NCBI RefSeq assembly: GCF_037176765.1
Contig: NC_090026.1
Location: forward strand, 131,522,752 to 131,586,751
Source of the DNA: Anolis sagrei
Lineage: Eukaryota > Chordata > Lepidosauria > Squamata > Anolidae
DNA length: 64,000 nt
Reading direction: 5' to 3'
The position numbers and the translations under genes are program-made. The notes under the pieces were generated by a model. That model searched no databases, was not told the origin of the DNA, and saw only the letters and a program-made list of their open reading frames with translations. Within the stretch, counting starts at the first letter, position 1. Each line of letters starts with the position of its first letter. Positions 11,401-23,900 of this stretch are shown here, piece by piece.

Positions 11401-14400
11401 TGGAAATTGGGAGGGCCAAAGTTGGCCCAGGCCTGCCTTAATGGATGACTTTGCCAGAAACCTAATGGAGCAGCTCTTTTTGAATTAGGAAGGCCCAAGT
11501 CTCATTTGGTCCCTTTTATTAGGATTGTCAGAAATACTGGGTTGTTGTAGGTTTTTCGGGCTATATGGCCATGTTCTAGAAGCATTCTCTCCTGATGTTT
11601 CGCCTGCATCTATGGCAAGCATCCTCAGAGGTTGTGAGGTCACAAACTCTGAGGATCTCACAACATCTGAGGACTTCACAACCTCTGAGGATGCTTTCCA
11701 TAGATGCAGGCGAAACGTCAAGAGAGAATGCTTCTAGAACAGGGATCCTCAAACTATTTAAACAGGGGGCCAGGTCATAGTCCCTCAAACTGTTGGAGGG
11801 CCGAATTATAATTTGAAAAAAAAAATGAATTCCTATGCACACTGCACATATCTTATTTGTAGTGCAAAAAAACACCACTTAAAAACAATACAATAATTAA
11901 AATAAAGAATAATTTTAACAAATATAAGCTTATTAGTATTTCAATGGGAAGTGTGGGCCTGCTTTTGGTTGATGAGATAGGATTGTTGTTGTTGTTGTGT
12001 GCTTTCAAGTCATTTCAGACTTTGGTTGACCCTTAGTGAGGGCCAGGTAAACGATCTTGGAGGGCCGTATCCGATCCCTGAGCCTTAGTTTGAGGACCCC
12101 TGTTCTAGAAGCATTCTCTCCTGATGTTTCACCTGCATCAATGGCAAGCATCCTCAGAGGTTGTGAGGTCACAAACTCTGAGGATCTCAGAACATCTGAG
12201 GACCTCACAACCTCTGATTATGCTTGCCATAGATGCAGGCGAAACGTCAGGAGAGAATGCTTCTAGAAAATGGCCATATAGCCCAAAAAACCTACAACCC
12301 AGTGATTCCAGCCATGAAAGCCTTCGACAATACTTCAGAAATACTGTTTGCATTTGGGAAGCTCATGCCCTGGGCAGTGTTTCTCCCGCTCCTTTGTTGG
12401 TTTAGTTGTTAATAAACTCACGTCTGTTCTGTTCCCTTGGCTCTGGTCCCCCTGGGTTTTTATTACATTGGTTACAAGGGTCAGAAGACGCTTTGCCAAG
12501 CCTTTGTCAAGTGAGGCATAAATATTTTACATAAGTGACCGACTAGACGTCTGTGGCCTGATTGGGAAGATGCCTGGAGTTGGGGAAACTCTGCTATCCC
12601 AGTTCCATATACCTAGTCAGGGACTCATAGAATACAGTGTTCCCTCGCTATAACTCGTGCGCCAACTGCGCCCGTACCTTGGGAAGTCTGACTTGGCCAC
12701 GGTAGTCCACGCTCTGGTTACATCCCGTTTAGACTACTGCAACGCTCTCTACGTGGGGTTGCCTTTGAAGACGGCTCGGAAGCTCCAATTAGTCCAACGG
12801 TCGGCAGCCATGATACTAACTGGAGCGGAGCGCAGGGAGCGCACAACTCCTCTGCTGTACCAGCTCCACTGGCTGCCGATTTGCTACCGGGCTCAATTCA
12901 AAGTGCTGGCGTTGGCCTTTAAAGCCCTAAACGGTTCTGGCCCAACCTACCTATCCGAACGTATCTCGGCCTATCAGCCCACCAGGACCCTAAGATCTTC
13001 TGGGGAGGCCTTGCTCTCTATCCCGCCTGCTTCACAGGTGCGGCTGGCGGGGACGAGAGACAGGGCCTTTTCTGTGGTGGCCCCTCGGCTCTGGAACGCC
13101 CTTCCCATGGAGGTAAGATCAGCCTCCTCGCTGATGGTATTCCGAAGAAGACTAAAAACTTGGATGTTCAAGCAGGCATTTGGCTAATTCGGTGCAATGA
13201 ATGTGTTGATTACGGATTGGTAATATGGATGATGCAATTGGACCACGATTTTAGTTAGGAGATGTAGTGGATTGTGATTTCGTGTAATATTGTGTATTAT
13301 GTTTTTTATGGTTTTAATTGTATACTGTGCACTGTATATTTTGTTGTAAACCGCGTTGAGTCGCCAATTAGGCTGAGAAACGGCGGTATACAAGGACAGT
13401 AAATAAATAAAATAAACAAATAAATATATCACAGTTAGCTTATTGCGGACTTGCTGTTTTGCGGGTCCGAAATAAGCATGGGGGAGCTGGGGGGGGGGAG
13501 GAAGAGGAGGATGGGAGGGAGAACCAGGCGCTAGGCTTTACCCTGGGGCTTGTCTCCACCCACTCGGCAGCGGCTTCGTCCTCTTCGCCGAGTCTGCTGC
13601 TCACTGCCTCGGAGGCCCCTTGGGTGCTGTTGATGGCACTGCCACGCTGGGCTGAAGCCTCAGCCTAGTGTCGCAGCTCAGGATAGATTCACCTTGCTCA
13701 AGACTACCACACACCAAAGCTGTAGGTTTTGTAGTTTAATGAAGAAAAAGCAAAATCAAAAACATAGAAATACAGTTGCAAAAGTTCAATAGCCAAAACA
13801 GTCTTAAATGCAAAGGCAAAGTTTCCAAGATCCAAAGGCAAATAACATGAAGTATAATCCTTTAGCATTGGTTAAACAAGAATCCATGGCAGCATGACAA
13901 GGTCCCCAAAAACCAAGATCAAAACCAAAGTCCCAAAGAGCTAAAAGCGTTCCCCAAAGCCGAGGTAATTCCAAAGAAGTTAACAGGGTGTAAGCAACAT
14001 TGCACTGACAAAGGATTGACTTCGATCAGATTGTTAAATACGTTTCCCTAGCATGAAAGCATTACGTTGACCTCCAACTTCCCGTTTGTTGGCAAGCTGA
14101 GCACTTCGGCGTACCCTTTATTGCAAACGGTCCTCCCTAATCAAATCTCCACCATCTTCAAGGCTGGATAACTCATTATCCTGGGACTGGTCACCCTGGG
14201 AACAGAGAGGCACTGAACTTCCAGATGAAGACGACTCCTCCACCTGCAGCTGTGAAGTTACACTATCTTAATCTAAAACAACATTCCTTTCTCTGGGAAA
14301 CAGAAATGCTGTCTCTTCTTCAGAATCAACACTGTCTGGCTCAATAACAGGGACATGTTCAGAAATCTGTAACCCATCATCCTCCTCGTCCTGAGGAAAC

Positions 14401-17400
14401 TCAGGCTCAGAAAGCTCAGGCTCATAGTGAGCCACAATACCCAGCCTGGCAGTGCCATCAACAGCGCCCAAGGGCCTCCGAGGCGGCGAGCAGCAGACTC
14501 GCCGAAGAGGCCGCTACCGAGTGGGCAGAGCTTTCTTACTTCGTGGATTTTCACTTATCGCGGCTGGTCCTGGAACAGATCACCCGCGATAAGTGAGGGA
14601 ATACTGTAATAGAGTTGGAAAAGACCAAATGGGCCATCCAGTCCAACCCTTTGCCATGCAGGAAATACCCAATCAAAGTACCCCTGACATATTTATTATT
14701 TATTTATTTATTTACTGTATTTGTATACTGCCTTTCTCAGCCTATCGGCGACTCATGTGTTGTTGTGACATATGTTGTTGTGTAAGTCCTTGTGTGGCCC
14801 AAAGGACTCAGAAATATGACCTGACCTGGCCTCCTCCAGTTCAGGCAGCAAGACAATCTCATTGCACTTCAGACCGACCTGGGAGCACGGCAGCGTTCAG
14901 AGCTAATATTGCTGCTGCTTCTGAGCTATTTTCCTGTCTCTCTTGGTATGTCCTGACACTGCAGTGATATTTATCAGATGGCTTATAAGTTATTTATTGA
15001 AATAGTTCTCTCCAAAGGATGTCAGGGTGGCATACTTATCAGCTAAGCTGAAATAATAAAAAATAGTTAAAGACAGCACTTACTTCATTTTATATTTATT
15101 TTGTTGTGACAGTCACTTAGCCAGAATAGGATAAGATTTCTGAAGGAAACCCACATCCGAACTGGAGGTAAAAAGGTAAAATGTTAAGCACAATTAACAA
15201 GGATATCTAATGGGTATCTCCAGCTGAACTTTTGGACAAGATGGCAGTTTAGGATGGGATCCTAGAATCCAAGAGTTGGAAGAGACCTGGTGGGTCATCC
15301 AGCCCAACCCCGTTCTGCCAAGATGCAGGAAAATTGCATTCAAAGCACTCCCAAGAGATGGCCATCCAGCCTCTGTTTAAAAGCCTCCAAAGAAGGAGCC
15401 TCTATCACACTCTGGGGCAGAGAGTTCCACTGCTGAACAGCTCTCTCACACAGGAAGTTGGGTTGTTTTGTTGTAGGTTTTTTTGGGCTATATGGCCATG
15501 TTCTAGAGGCATTCTCTCCTGACGTTTCGCCTGCATCTATGGCAAGCATCCTCAGAGGTAGTGAGGTCTGTTGGAACTAGGAAAAAGGGTTTATATATCT
15601 GTGGAAGAGGGGCCGACCAAGGGTAAGATAGATGGCATCCTTGAAGTGACTGGACTGACCTTGAAGGAGCTGGGAGTGGTGATGGCCAACAAGGAGCTCT
15701 GGCGCGGGCTGGTCCATGAGGTCATGAAGAATCGGAGGTGACTGAATGAATGAACAACAAATATCTGTGGAATGACCAGGGTGGGACAAAGGACTCTCGT
15801 CTGCTGGAGCTAGGTGTGAATGTTTCAACTGACCACCTTGATTAGCATTTGATGACCTGGCAGTGCCTGTGGCAATCTTTTGTTGAGAGGTGATTAGATG
15901 TCCCTGATTGTTTTTCCTCTGTTGTTTTGCTGTTGTAATTTTAAGAAGTAAGGAACTTCTTTCTCATGTTCAGGTGGAATTTCTTTTCCTGTAGTTTGAA
16001 GCCATTGATGACATATAATATCAGAGGACCTATTAATCAGAAGGCTATGAGCTCTTGGCTTTGCAGCAGCCCTGAGCCAGGCATTCAGAGATTCTTAACC
16101 TTTTCCATGGAGACATGGTTTCTCTGCAAGAGAGCTTTGGAAGGCTGGCAGGCAGAGCAGCTTTGTTGCAAAACGTTCTCCATAATCTGAAATTTAGCTG
16201 GGGAAATCCCTTGGGGTTTTTGCATGTTTAAATGTCAGCCTAGACGTCTGGTTGTATGAGGGAAGTGACAAAATATTTTCCAGGACCTTGAGAGAATGAG
16301 GGGAGCTTAATAATAATAATAAACTTTATTTATACCCCGCCAACGGAGACTCGGAGCGGCTTACATGGGGCCAAGCCCGAACAACAAGTTACAATACAAT
16401 AAAAAATAAAAAATAAACAACATAACATTAAAGTATAAAACATCAAAGCATATAAACAATATTCACAGAACATAGAACTGAACATAATGCGACCACTTGC
16501 TCAGCTGGTCCGAGGTTTTGGGCTTGAGTGTTACCAGTACGCTGATGACACTCAGCTTGTGCTGAAGATGGAAGGCCGACCGGACTCTGTACCCGATTGT
16601 TTCCATCAGTGCCTCGAGGCTGTGACTGGATGGCTGCGTGCCAGCAAGTTGAAGGTGAATCCAGCAAAGACAGAGACCCTATGGCTGGGTCGACCGGGCA
16701 GTGGGGACATCCGGCTGCCTACCCTGGATGGCGAGGCGCTACGCCCGCGTTCGTTGGTCAAGAGTCTGGGAGTCCTTTTGGACCCTCTGCTGACGATGCA
16801 GGCCCAGGTCTCTGCCGTTAACAGAACTGCCTTTTTTCACCTGTGGCAGGCTAGACGGCTGGCCCCCTCCCTGTCCAGGGACGACCTAGCTACGGTGATC
16901 CAGGCTACGGTTATCTCAAGACTGGACTACTGTCACGCCCTCTACATTGGCCTTCCTCTGTCGGTGATCCGGAAGCTCACGTTGGTACAAAATGCATCTG
17001 CTCGGCTTCTTGCGGGAATTCCGATGAGATGCCACATCACCCCAATCTGACTGCAGCTGCATTGGTTACCCATTGAGCACCGGATCACTTTCAAAGGGAT
17101 GGTACTCACCTTGAAGGCCTTGCCTGGTCTGGGGCTGATGTACCTGAGGGACCGCCTCACCCCCTTCCAACCCCAGAGATGCCTCCGCTCTGAGGAACAA
17201 GATCTATTGGAAGTCCCCAGTGTCAAGACCTTGCGTCTAACCGCAACCAGGCGCAGAGCCTTCACAGCAGTGGCCCCATCACTCTGGAATACTCTGCCAC
17301 CTGAAGTCCGTGCCTTACGGGACTCACCAGCTTTCTGCTGGGCATGGAAGACATACCTGTTTTGACAGGCTTTTAATGTTTGATATTGCTGTTTTTAAAT

Positions 17401-17488
17401 TGCTTTTAAATTGCTTTTAAATTTGTTAGATTTTAGCCATTCTTGTAAGCCGCTCCGAGCCCCAGGGGAGTGGCGGCATATAAGTTCA

Positions 17489-17523
<35 letters not shown>

Positions 17524-20500
17524 CAGAGAGCAGGCTGCATGTACATAAAATGATTTAAAAACTCTGGGTGAGATAAAGGGGTAAATCTAATTGTAGGGAG
17601 AACTCATAAAGAGATGAGAAAATAAACAAACCTTCGTACGGGGGCGGCGGGGTAGAGACTCCTGGGACAAGGTTATGGGGGCAAGAGAGCAGAATATCTC
17701 CAAAACACTTCTCTGAAGCCATGTCAACAATGAGGATTGGGCCATCGTGGCACACAGCACTCCGCCAATTGGGAAGTGCATATCTCCGGCCATTTAGAGG
17801 TGGTTCTGGAGTCCTCAAAAGCTTGTGCTACAATTTTTAAGTCAGCCTGAGGGGTGCTTCCAGATTCCTTTATGCCTTCCTAACGCTAAAACATGCTAAT
17901 ACCTCTCTCTCTCTTTCTCTCTCTGAATCTCTCGGCAGGCTTTGTGCTCTTCCTGGGGCTGGGGATCCTGACCATGCTGCGGCCCAACATGTACTTCATG
18001 GCCCCGTTGCAGGAAAAGGTGGTCTTTGGGATGTTTTTCCTCGGAGCGGTGCTGTGCCTCAGCTTCTCCTGGCTTTTCCATACGGTCTACTGTCACTCGG
18101 AAAAGGTCTCGCGGACGTTTTCCAAGTAAGTTTTTCATTTGCGTGAAACAGGTCTGACCAGAAGGAGCCCTTGCTCCAAAGATAGTTTCTCTCGGGCGAT
18201 CTCTTGTTCCTCAGCATTCTGTATCTGGCAAATGTGTTGAGACCAGTCACGGGCAAACTTGGCCCCCTCACTATCCAGGTGTTTTGGACTTCAACTCCCA
18301 CAACTTCCAGAATTATGGAAGTCCAAAATACCTGAAGGGAGGGGCCAAGTTGGCCCATGCCGGATTTAGACTATCTGGTTGTTTCAGTCAAACTGAGCTC
18401 TGTCTTTCCTTCCTTCCTTCTCTTTCTTTTATCCTTCTTTTCCTCCATTTCTTCCTTCTCTTTTTTCCTTGCTTCCATCCTTCCTTCCTTCCTTCCCTCC
18501 CTCTCTCCCTCTTTCACCTTCCATCCTTCCCTTCTACCCTTTTGTCCTTCCTTCTCTATCCTTTTATCTTTCTTTCCTTCTCTCTTTCCTTTCTTCCTCC
18601 TTCCCACTCTCCCCTCCCTCTTTCTCCTTCCATCCTTCCCTTCCACCCTTTCAACATTCCTTCTCTCTTTCCTCCTCTCCCTCTTTCTCCTTCCTTACCT
18701 TTTGTCTTTACTTCTCTTTCTTTTATCCTTCTTTTCCTCCATTTCTTCCTTCTCTTTTTTCCTTGCTTCCATCCTTCCTTCCCTCCCTCTCTCCCTCTTT
18801 CACCTTCCATCCTTCCCTTTCACCCTTTTCATCCTTCCCTCCCTCTTTTCTCCTCCTCTCACTCCTTTCTTCCTTCCTTTTTGTCTTTCCTTCCTTCTCT
18901 CTTTCCTTTCTTCTTCTCTTCCTCCTTCCCTCCCTTCTCTTTTTCCTTCCTCCTTTCCATCCATCCTTCCCTTCCTCCCTTTCATCCTTCCTTCCATCTT
19001 TCCTCCTTCTCTTCCTCTTTCTCCTTCCTCCCTCCCTTCCTTCCTCTTTCTTCCCCCTTCCTCTCTGCCTTTCCTCTCCTTTCCTCTTTCCTTCCTTTCT
19101 TTCCTCCCTCCCTCCTTTCCTCCCTCCATTCCCTTCATACACATGTTCCTTCCTTCCTTCATTCCTTCCTTTCTCTTCACTTCCTTCCTTCCCCCCTTCC
19201 TTTCCCTTTCTTTCCTCTTCTTTCCTAATACATTTCCTTCCCTTCTTTCCCGCTTCCTCCCTACCTTCATTCCTCTTTCCTTTACTGCCTTCCTTCCCTT
19301 CCCCTTCCTTCCTTCCTTCCTTCCTTCCTTCCTTCCTTCCTTCCTTCCTTCCTTTCTGGCCTTTTCTTCCTAGGTTGGATTACTCTGGGATCGCCCTGCT
19401 GATCATGGGGAGCTTTGTGCCCTGGCTGTACTACTCCTTCTACTGCTCTCCGCAGCCCCGACTCATCTACCTCTCCATCGTGTGTGTGCTGGGCATCTCA
19501 GCAATCATTGTCGCCCAGTGGGACCGCTTTGCCACTCCGAAGCACCGGCAGACCAGGGCAGGTAAGGGAGGGTCAAGGGACAAATTGTGGCCTTCAATGC
19601 CTAGCCACTCACTCAGAGGATGAGATTGTTTTGGCAGCATCCTTGGAGGCACTAAGGGCTTTGGCTCCTTTGGCATAAGCATTATTATTATGTTTATGTT
19701 TATTTATACCCCACTTTTTCTCTTCACAAGAAGACTCAAAGCCGCTGCAAGAATACCTCAGGCTTTCATTATTATTATCATTTTATACACAAGATGAGTA
19801 CACAGCAAACAAGATCACTATGCCGGCTTTTGTATTGGATCACACATCAGATACTTTTCAAGTGTCTAGGACTGTGTGATGTATGAGCAAATAATATGTG
19901 CAAATCCCAGTAAGATGGCCTTTTGCAGCTGACAGGTGGTGATTTTGTCAGTGCTGATTTTTTTAAGTGCAGGCCAAGGTCTTTAGGTACTGCACCCAGT
20001 GTGCCAATCACCACTGGGACTGCCTTGACAGGCTTGTGCCAGTCTTTGCAGTTCGATATTTAAATCCTCATATCGTGTCAGCTTTTCCAGTTGCTTCTTG
20101 TCAAATTTGCTGTTGACCAGTGGGACGACTTTTCACTACTTCAGTCCTTTTACAGGTGTCTTTTTATATGTGACGATGTGAGGGGGAAAATATTTTCTTT
20201 TAAATCTTTTTACTGCCTTGTATTGATGTATTTCCTCCTTTTTAAATTGGCTGGGGCTGTCTTGTGAGCTTTTACGTTGAGGCTTTTATATTACAGGCTT
20301 GAGACACTCTTGTAGTAAACAAAGTAACAAAGTTTATTTATAGCTTCTGGCTCCAACGCTTATGGTTACATTTGTTTGTTCTGTTACAGTCTTGAGTCTT
20401 ACATTCAATATCATTCACTTAGTTAACTTTCCTATCAAACTTCAACTGTTTCACATCAACAACTATGTTACTTTTTCATACACTCTTGACAGAAGTATAT

Positions 20501-20894
20501 TCCGCCTTAAACCACACTGGCACTTCTTTATTTTCCTTAAAACTTAAGCCCCATTTTCCTAACTGCTTTTCTCTCATAGAAGTTCCTAACTGTCCTTCGC
20601 AAACAGGAATCCCTAACTGACTTCTTCTGACTCTCTAACTGCCTATTTTTAAACTTAACTCTTCCCCTTTGGAATGTTCATCTCTCTTCCCCCCAACTGC
20701 CATTCTGGCTCAGTGGCCCTTTCAAATCCTGGCCTTCACTCATCTGCATAGACCAATCGGCTGCACATATGCAAATTTATCTTGCCTCTACTGTTGCTAC
20801 CCTATTTCTGCCAATTCTGCCACATTGCAACATAGAGCTATACAACAAAAATTTAACATAGATCAACACATTCGCTACACCCAGGATTGCAACA

Positions 20895-20933
<39 letters not shown>

Positions 20934-23900
20934 GTTTACTTTTATTTATATCCTGCTTTTACTCTCCACAAGGAGTCTCAAAGCAGCTTACACTAAAAGC
21001 ATTTCAATACAACTTACAGAAACATTAAAACAGAATTAAACATCATTAGTATTAAAAAGAATTATGTTAAAATCCATAAAAACATTGGAAGTCATTCTCG
21101 AAATGGAAACCCGAAGCAACATTGCATCATTTCTAATTACCATTTAGAGAAGAACCATGAAGAAATGAGATGTCTTCAGGGTGGAATGGGATGTTTGCAT
21201 ATATTTTTTCTCACATGTGGAGGAAGAAAATGGAAATGAATTTTGTTAAGAGATTTTTTTTGGATTTCAGTGGTTGCAAAAGTGGGGTAGAGAGGGCACA
21301 TGTGGACCTGTAGCTTTCCCTTCTTGTCTTTTGAGATGCTCTCTTCTCCTTCTGAAAGCCCTGTTTGCCTTCCGAGTACAGACCAATCTCTCTCTGTGTC
21401 CTTTCTCCTCCTCCTCGGCAGGGGTCTTCCTGGGCCTGGGCCTGAGCGGCGTGGTGCCCACCATGCACTTCACCATCGCAGAAGGTTTTGTCAAGGCCAC
21501 CACGGTGGGCCAGATGGGCTGGTTCTTCCTCATGGCCGTGATGTACATCACTGGGGCGGGACTCTACGCCGCCCGCATCCCCGAGCGCTTCTTCCCCGGA
21601 AAGTTTGATATCTGGGTAAGCCTGGCCTTCTGCCTCAACACAAATCATTGGTTCTAGTTCCCTTCTTTTTCTTTCTTCCTTCTCTCCCTTCATCACTTCT
21701 TCCTGTCCTGTCCTTTCCCTTCATTTCTCTTCCTTGGTTTTTCTTTCTTCCCATCCTTTCGTTTGTCTTCCCTTCTTTTTCTTTCTTCCCTCTCTCCCTT
21801 CATCACTTATTTCTTCCTGTCCTTTCCTGTTTGTCTTCCCTTCTTTATCTTTCTTGCCTTTCACCATTCATCACTTCTTCCTGTCCTGTCCTTCCCCTTC
21901 CTTCATTTCTCTTCCTTTGTTTTTCTTTCTTCCCTCTTTCCCTTCATAACTTCTTTCTTCCCATCCTTTCGTTTTTCTTCCCTTCTTTTTATTTCTTCCT
22001 CCTCTCCCTTCATCCCTTTTTCTTGCTGTCCTCTTCCTTCTTTTCTCTTCCCTTCTTTTTCTTTCTTCCCTCTCTCCCTTCATCACTGTTTTCTGTCCTG
22101 TCCTTTTCCTTCCTTCATTTCTCTGCCTTTGTTTTTATTTCTTCTCTCTCTTCCTTCATAACTTCTTTCTTCCCGTCCTTTCATTTGTCTTCCCTTCTTT
22201 TTCATTCTTCCCTCTATCCTATCATCACTTCTTTCTTCCTGTTCTTTTCTGTTTCTCTTCCCTTCTTATTCTTTCTTCCATCTCTCCCTTCATCACTTCT
22301 TCCTGTCCTTCTTCCCTCTCTCCTTTCATCACTTCTTCCTGTCCTGTCCCTTTCCTTCCTTCATTTCTCTTCCTTTATTTTACTTTCTTTCCTCTCTCCC
22401 TTCATCACTTCTTTCTTCCCATCCTTTCGTTTATCTTCCCTTCTTTTTCTTTCTTCCCTTTCACCTTTTATCACTTCTTTCTTCCTGTGCTTTTCTTTCC
22501 TTCCTTCCTTTCTCTGCCTTTGTTTTTATTTCTTCTTCCTCTCCCTTCATCCCTTCTTTCTTGCTGTCTTCTTCCTTCTTTTCTCTTCCCTTCTTTTTCT
22601 TTCTCCCCCCCTCTCTCTTCATCACTTCTTCTTTTCTTGTATCCTTCTTCTTTCCTCCCAAATGTCAAGATTCTATTTCCCCCAAACTCCGCCAGTGTTC
22701 ACATTTGGGCATATTGAGTATTCGTGCCAAGTTTGGTCCAGATCCATCATTGTTTGAGTCCACAGTGATCTCTGGATATAGATGAACTACAACTCCCAAA
22801 CTCAAGGTCAATGCTCACCAAACCCTTTTAGTGTTTTCTATTGGTCATGGGACTCCTGTATGTCACCTTTGGTTCAATTCCATCATTGGTGGAGTTCAGA
22901 ATGCTCTTTGGTTGTAGCTGAACTATAAATTCCAAGGACTACAACTCCCAAATGACAAAATCAAAAATTTTTGAGTGAAGGACATACATTGGGTTGTTAA
23001 GGTGTCTTGTGTCCAAATTTGGTGTCAATTCGCTCACTGGTTTTTGAGTTCTGTTAATGCCACAAATGAACATTACATTTTTATTTATATAGACTAGCTG
23101 TACCCGCCATGTGTTGCTGTGGCCAACCTTCCCTCTTTCTCTCCTTCTCTCCTTCCTTCCTTCCTTCCCATCTTTCCTTCTCTTCTTCCTTCCTTCTCTA
23201 TCTCTTTCCTTCCTTCCCCCTTTTTCTTTCTCTTCTACTGTCTCTCTTTTCTTCCTTCTCTCTTTCCTTCCCTCCCTCTTTCTCTACATCTCCCCCCTTT
23301 TCTTCGCTCTCTCTTTCCTTCCTTCTTTCCCTTCTTTCCTTCTTTCTCTCGTTCCTTCCCCCTTTTCTTTCCCTCCCTCTTTCTCTCCTTTCTTCCTTCT
23401 CTACCTCCTTCCTTCCTTCCTTCTCTCTTTGCTTCCATGCTTCCTTCTCCCTTTCCTTCTTTCTTTCCCTCCCTCCCTCTTTCTTTCTTTCTTTCTTCCC
23501 CTCCTCCCTTCCCTCCCTCTTTCTTCCCTTTTTTCTGTATTGTCGTTTAGCTTTTCATCATTTAGCTTTTGGGGGCTTTTTAAGTCCCTTCTGCTGTTTT
23601 TTTCAGTGTTTTTATGAGTGATGGTCACTCCTTGGCCTGATAGGTGTACTGTGTCCAAATTTGGTGTCAATTCCCCCAGTGGTTTTTGAGTTCTGTTAAT
23701 CCCACCAACGAACATTACATTTTTATTTATATAGAAGATTAGCATAGCACAGGAGACAAGAATTCAAAACAATCTTGACAGATTAGAGAGATGGGCCAAA
23801 ACTAACAAAATGAAGTTCAACAGGGACAAATGCAAGATACTCCACTTTGGCAGGAAAAACGAAATGCAAAGATACAGAATGGGGGACGATGCCTGGCTCG

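Larger units (their letters stand above)
12635..14606. mobile_element. Pogo/Tigger-type palindromic transposon carrying nested insertions
   Basis: Ends CAGTGTTCCCTCGCTA and TAAGTGAGGGAATACTG, flanked by TA on both sides. Inner arms around 13560-13660 (CACTCGGCAGCGGCTTCGTC, GAGGCCCCTTGGGTGCTGTT GATGG) and 14445-14530 are complementary. A LINE fragment (12655-13425) and an LTR-like element (13669-14436) sit inside. Confidence 0.75.
12622..14690 (-). mobile_element. CR1 LINE 3' end split by a pogo-type transposon
   Basis: GGACTCATAGAATA on the left and ATAGAGTTGGAAAAGACC, then GGGCCATCCAGTCCAACCC on the right are two parts of one CR1 tail, rejoined if 12635-14606 is removed. Confidence 0.7.

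Noticed and set aside
12657-17365. Well-preserved frames at 12657-13187 and 16487-17365 as host genes
   Set aside because: Both match the C-terminal half of an L2/CR1-type reverse transcriptase and end in LINE tails.
18284-19623. Long plus-strand frames rich in Ser, Phe, Leu and Pro
   Set aside because: They are translations of the CCTT microsatellite; the same happens at 21.6-22.8, 25.9-27.8 and, reversed, 57.9-60.7 kb. Only the short exon at 19374-19561 is genuine.
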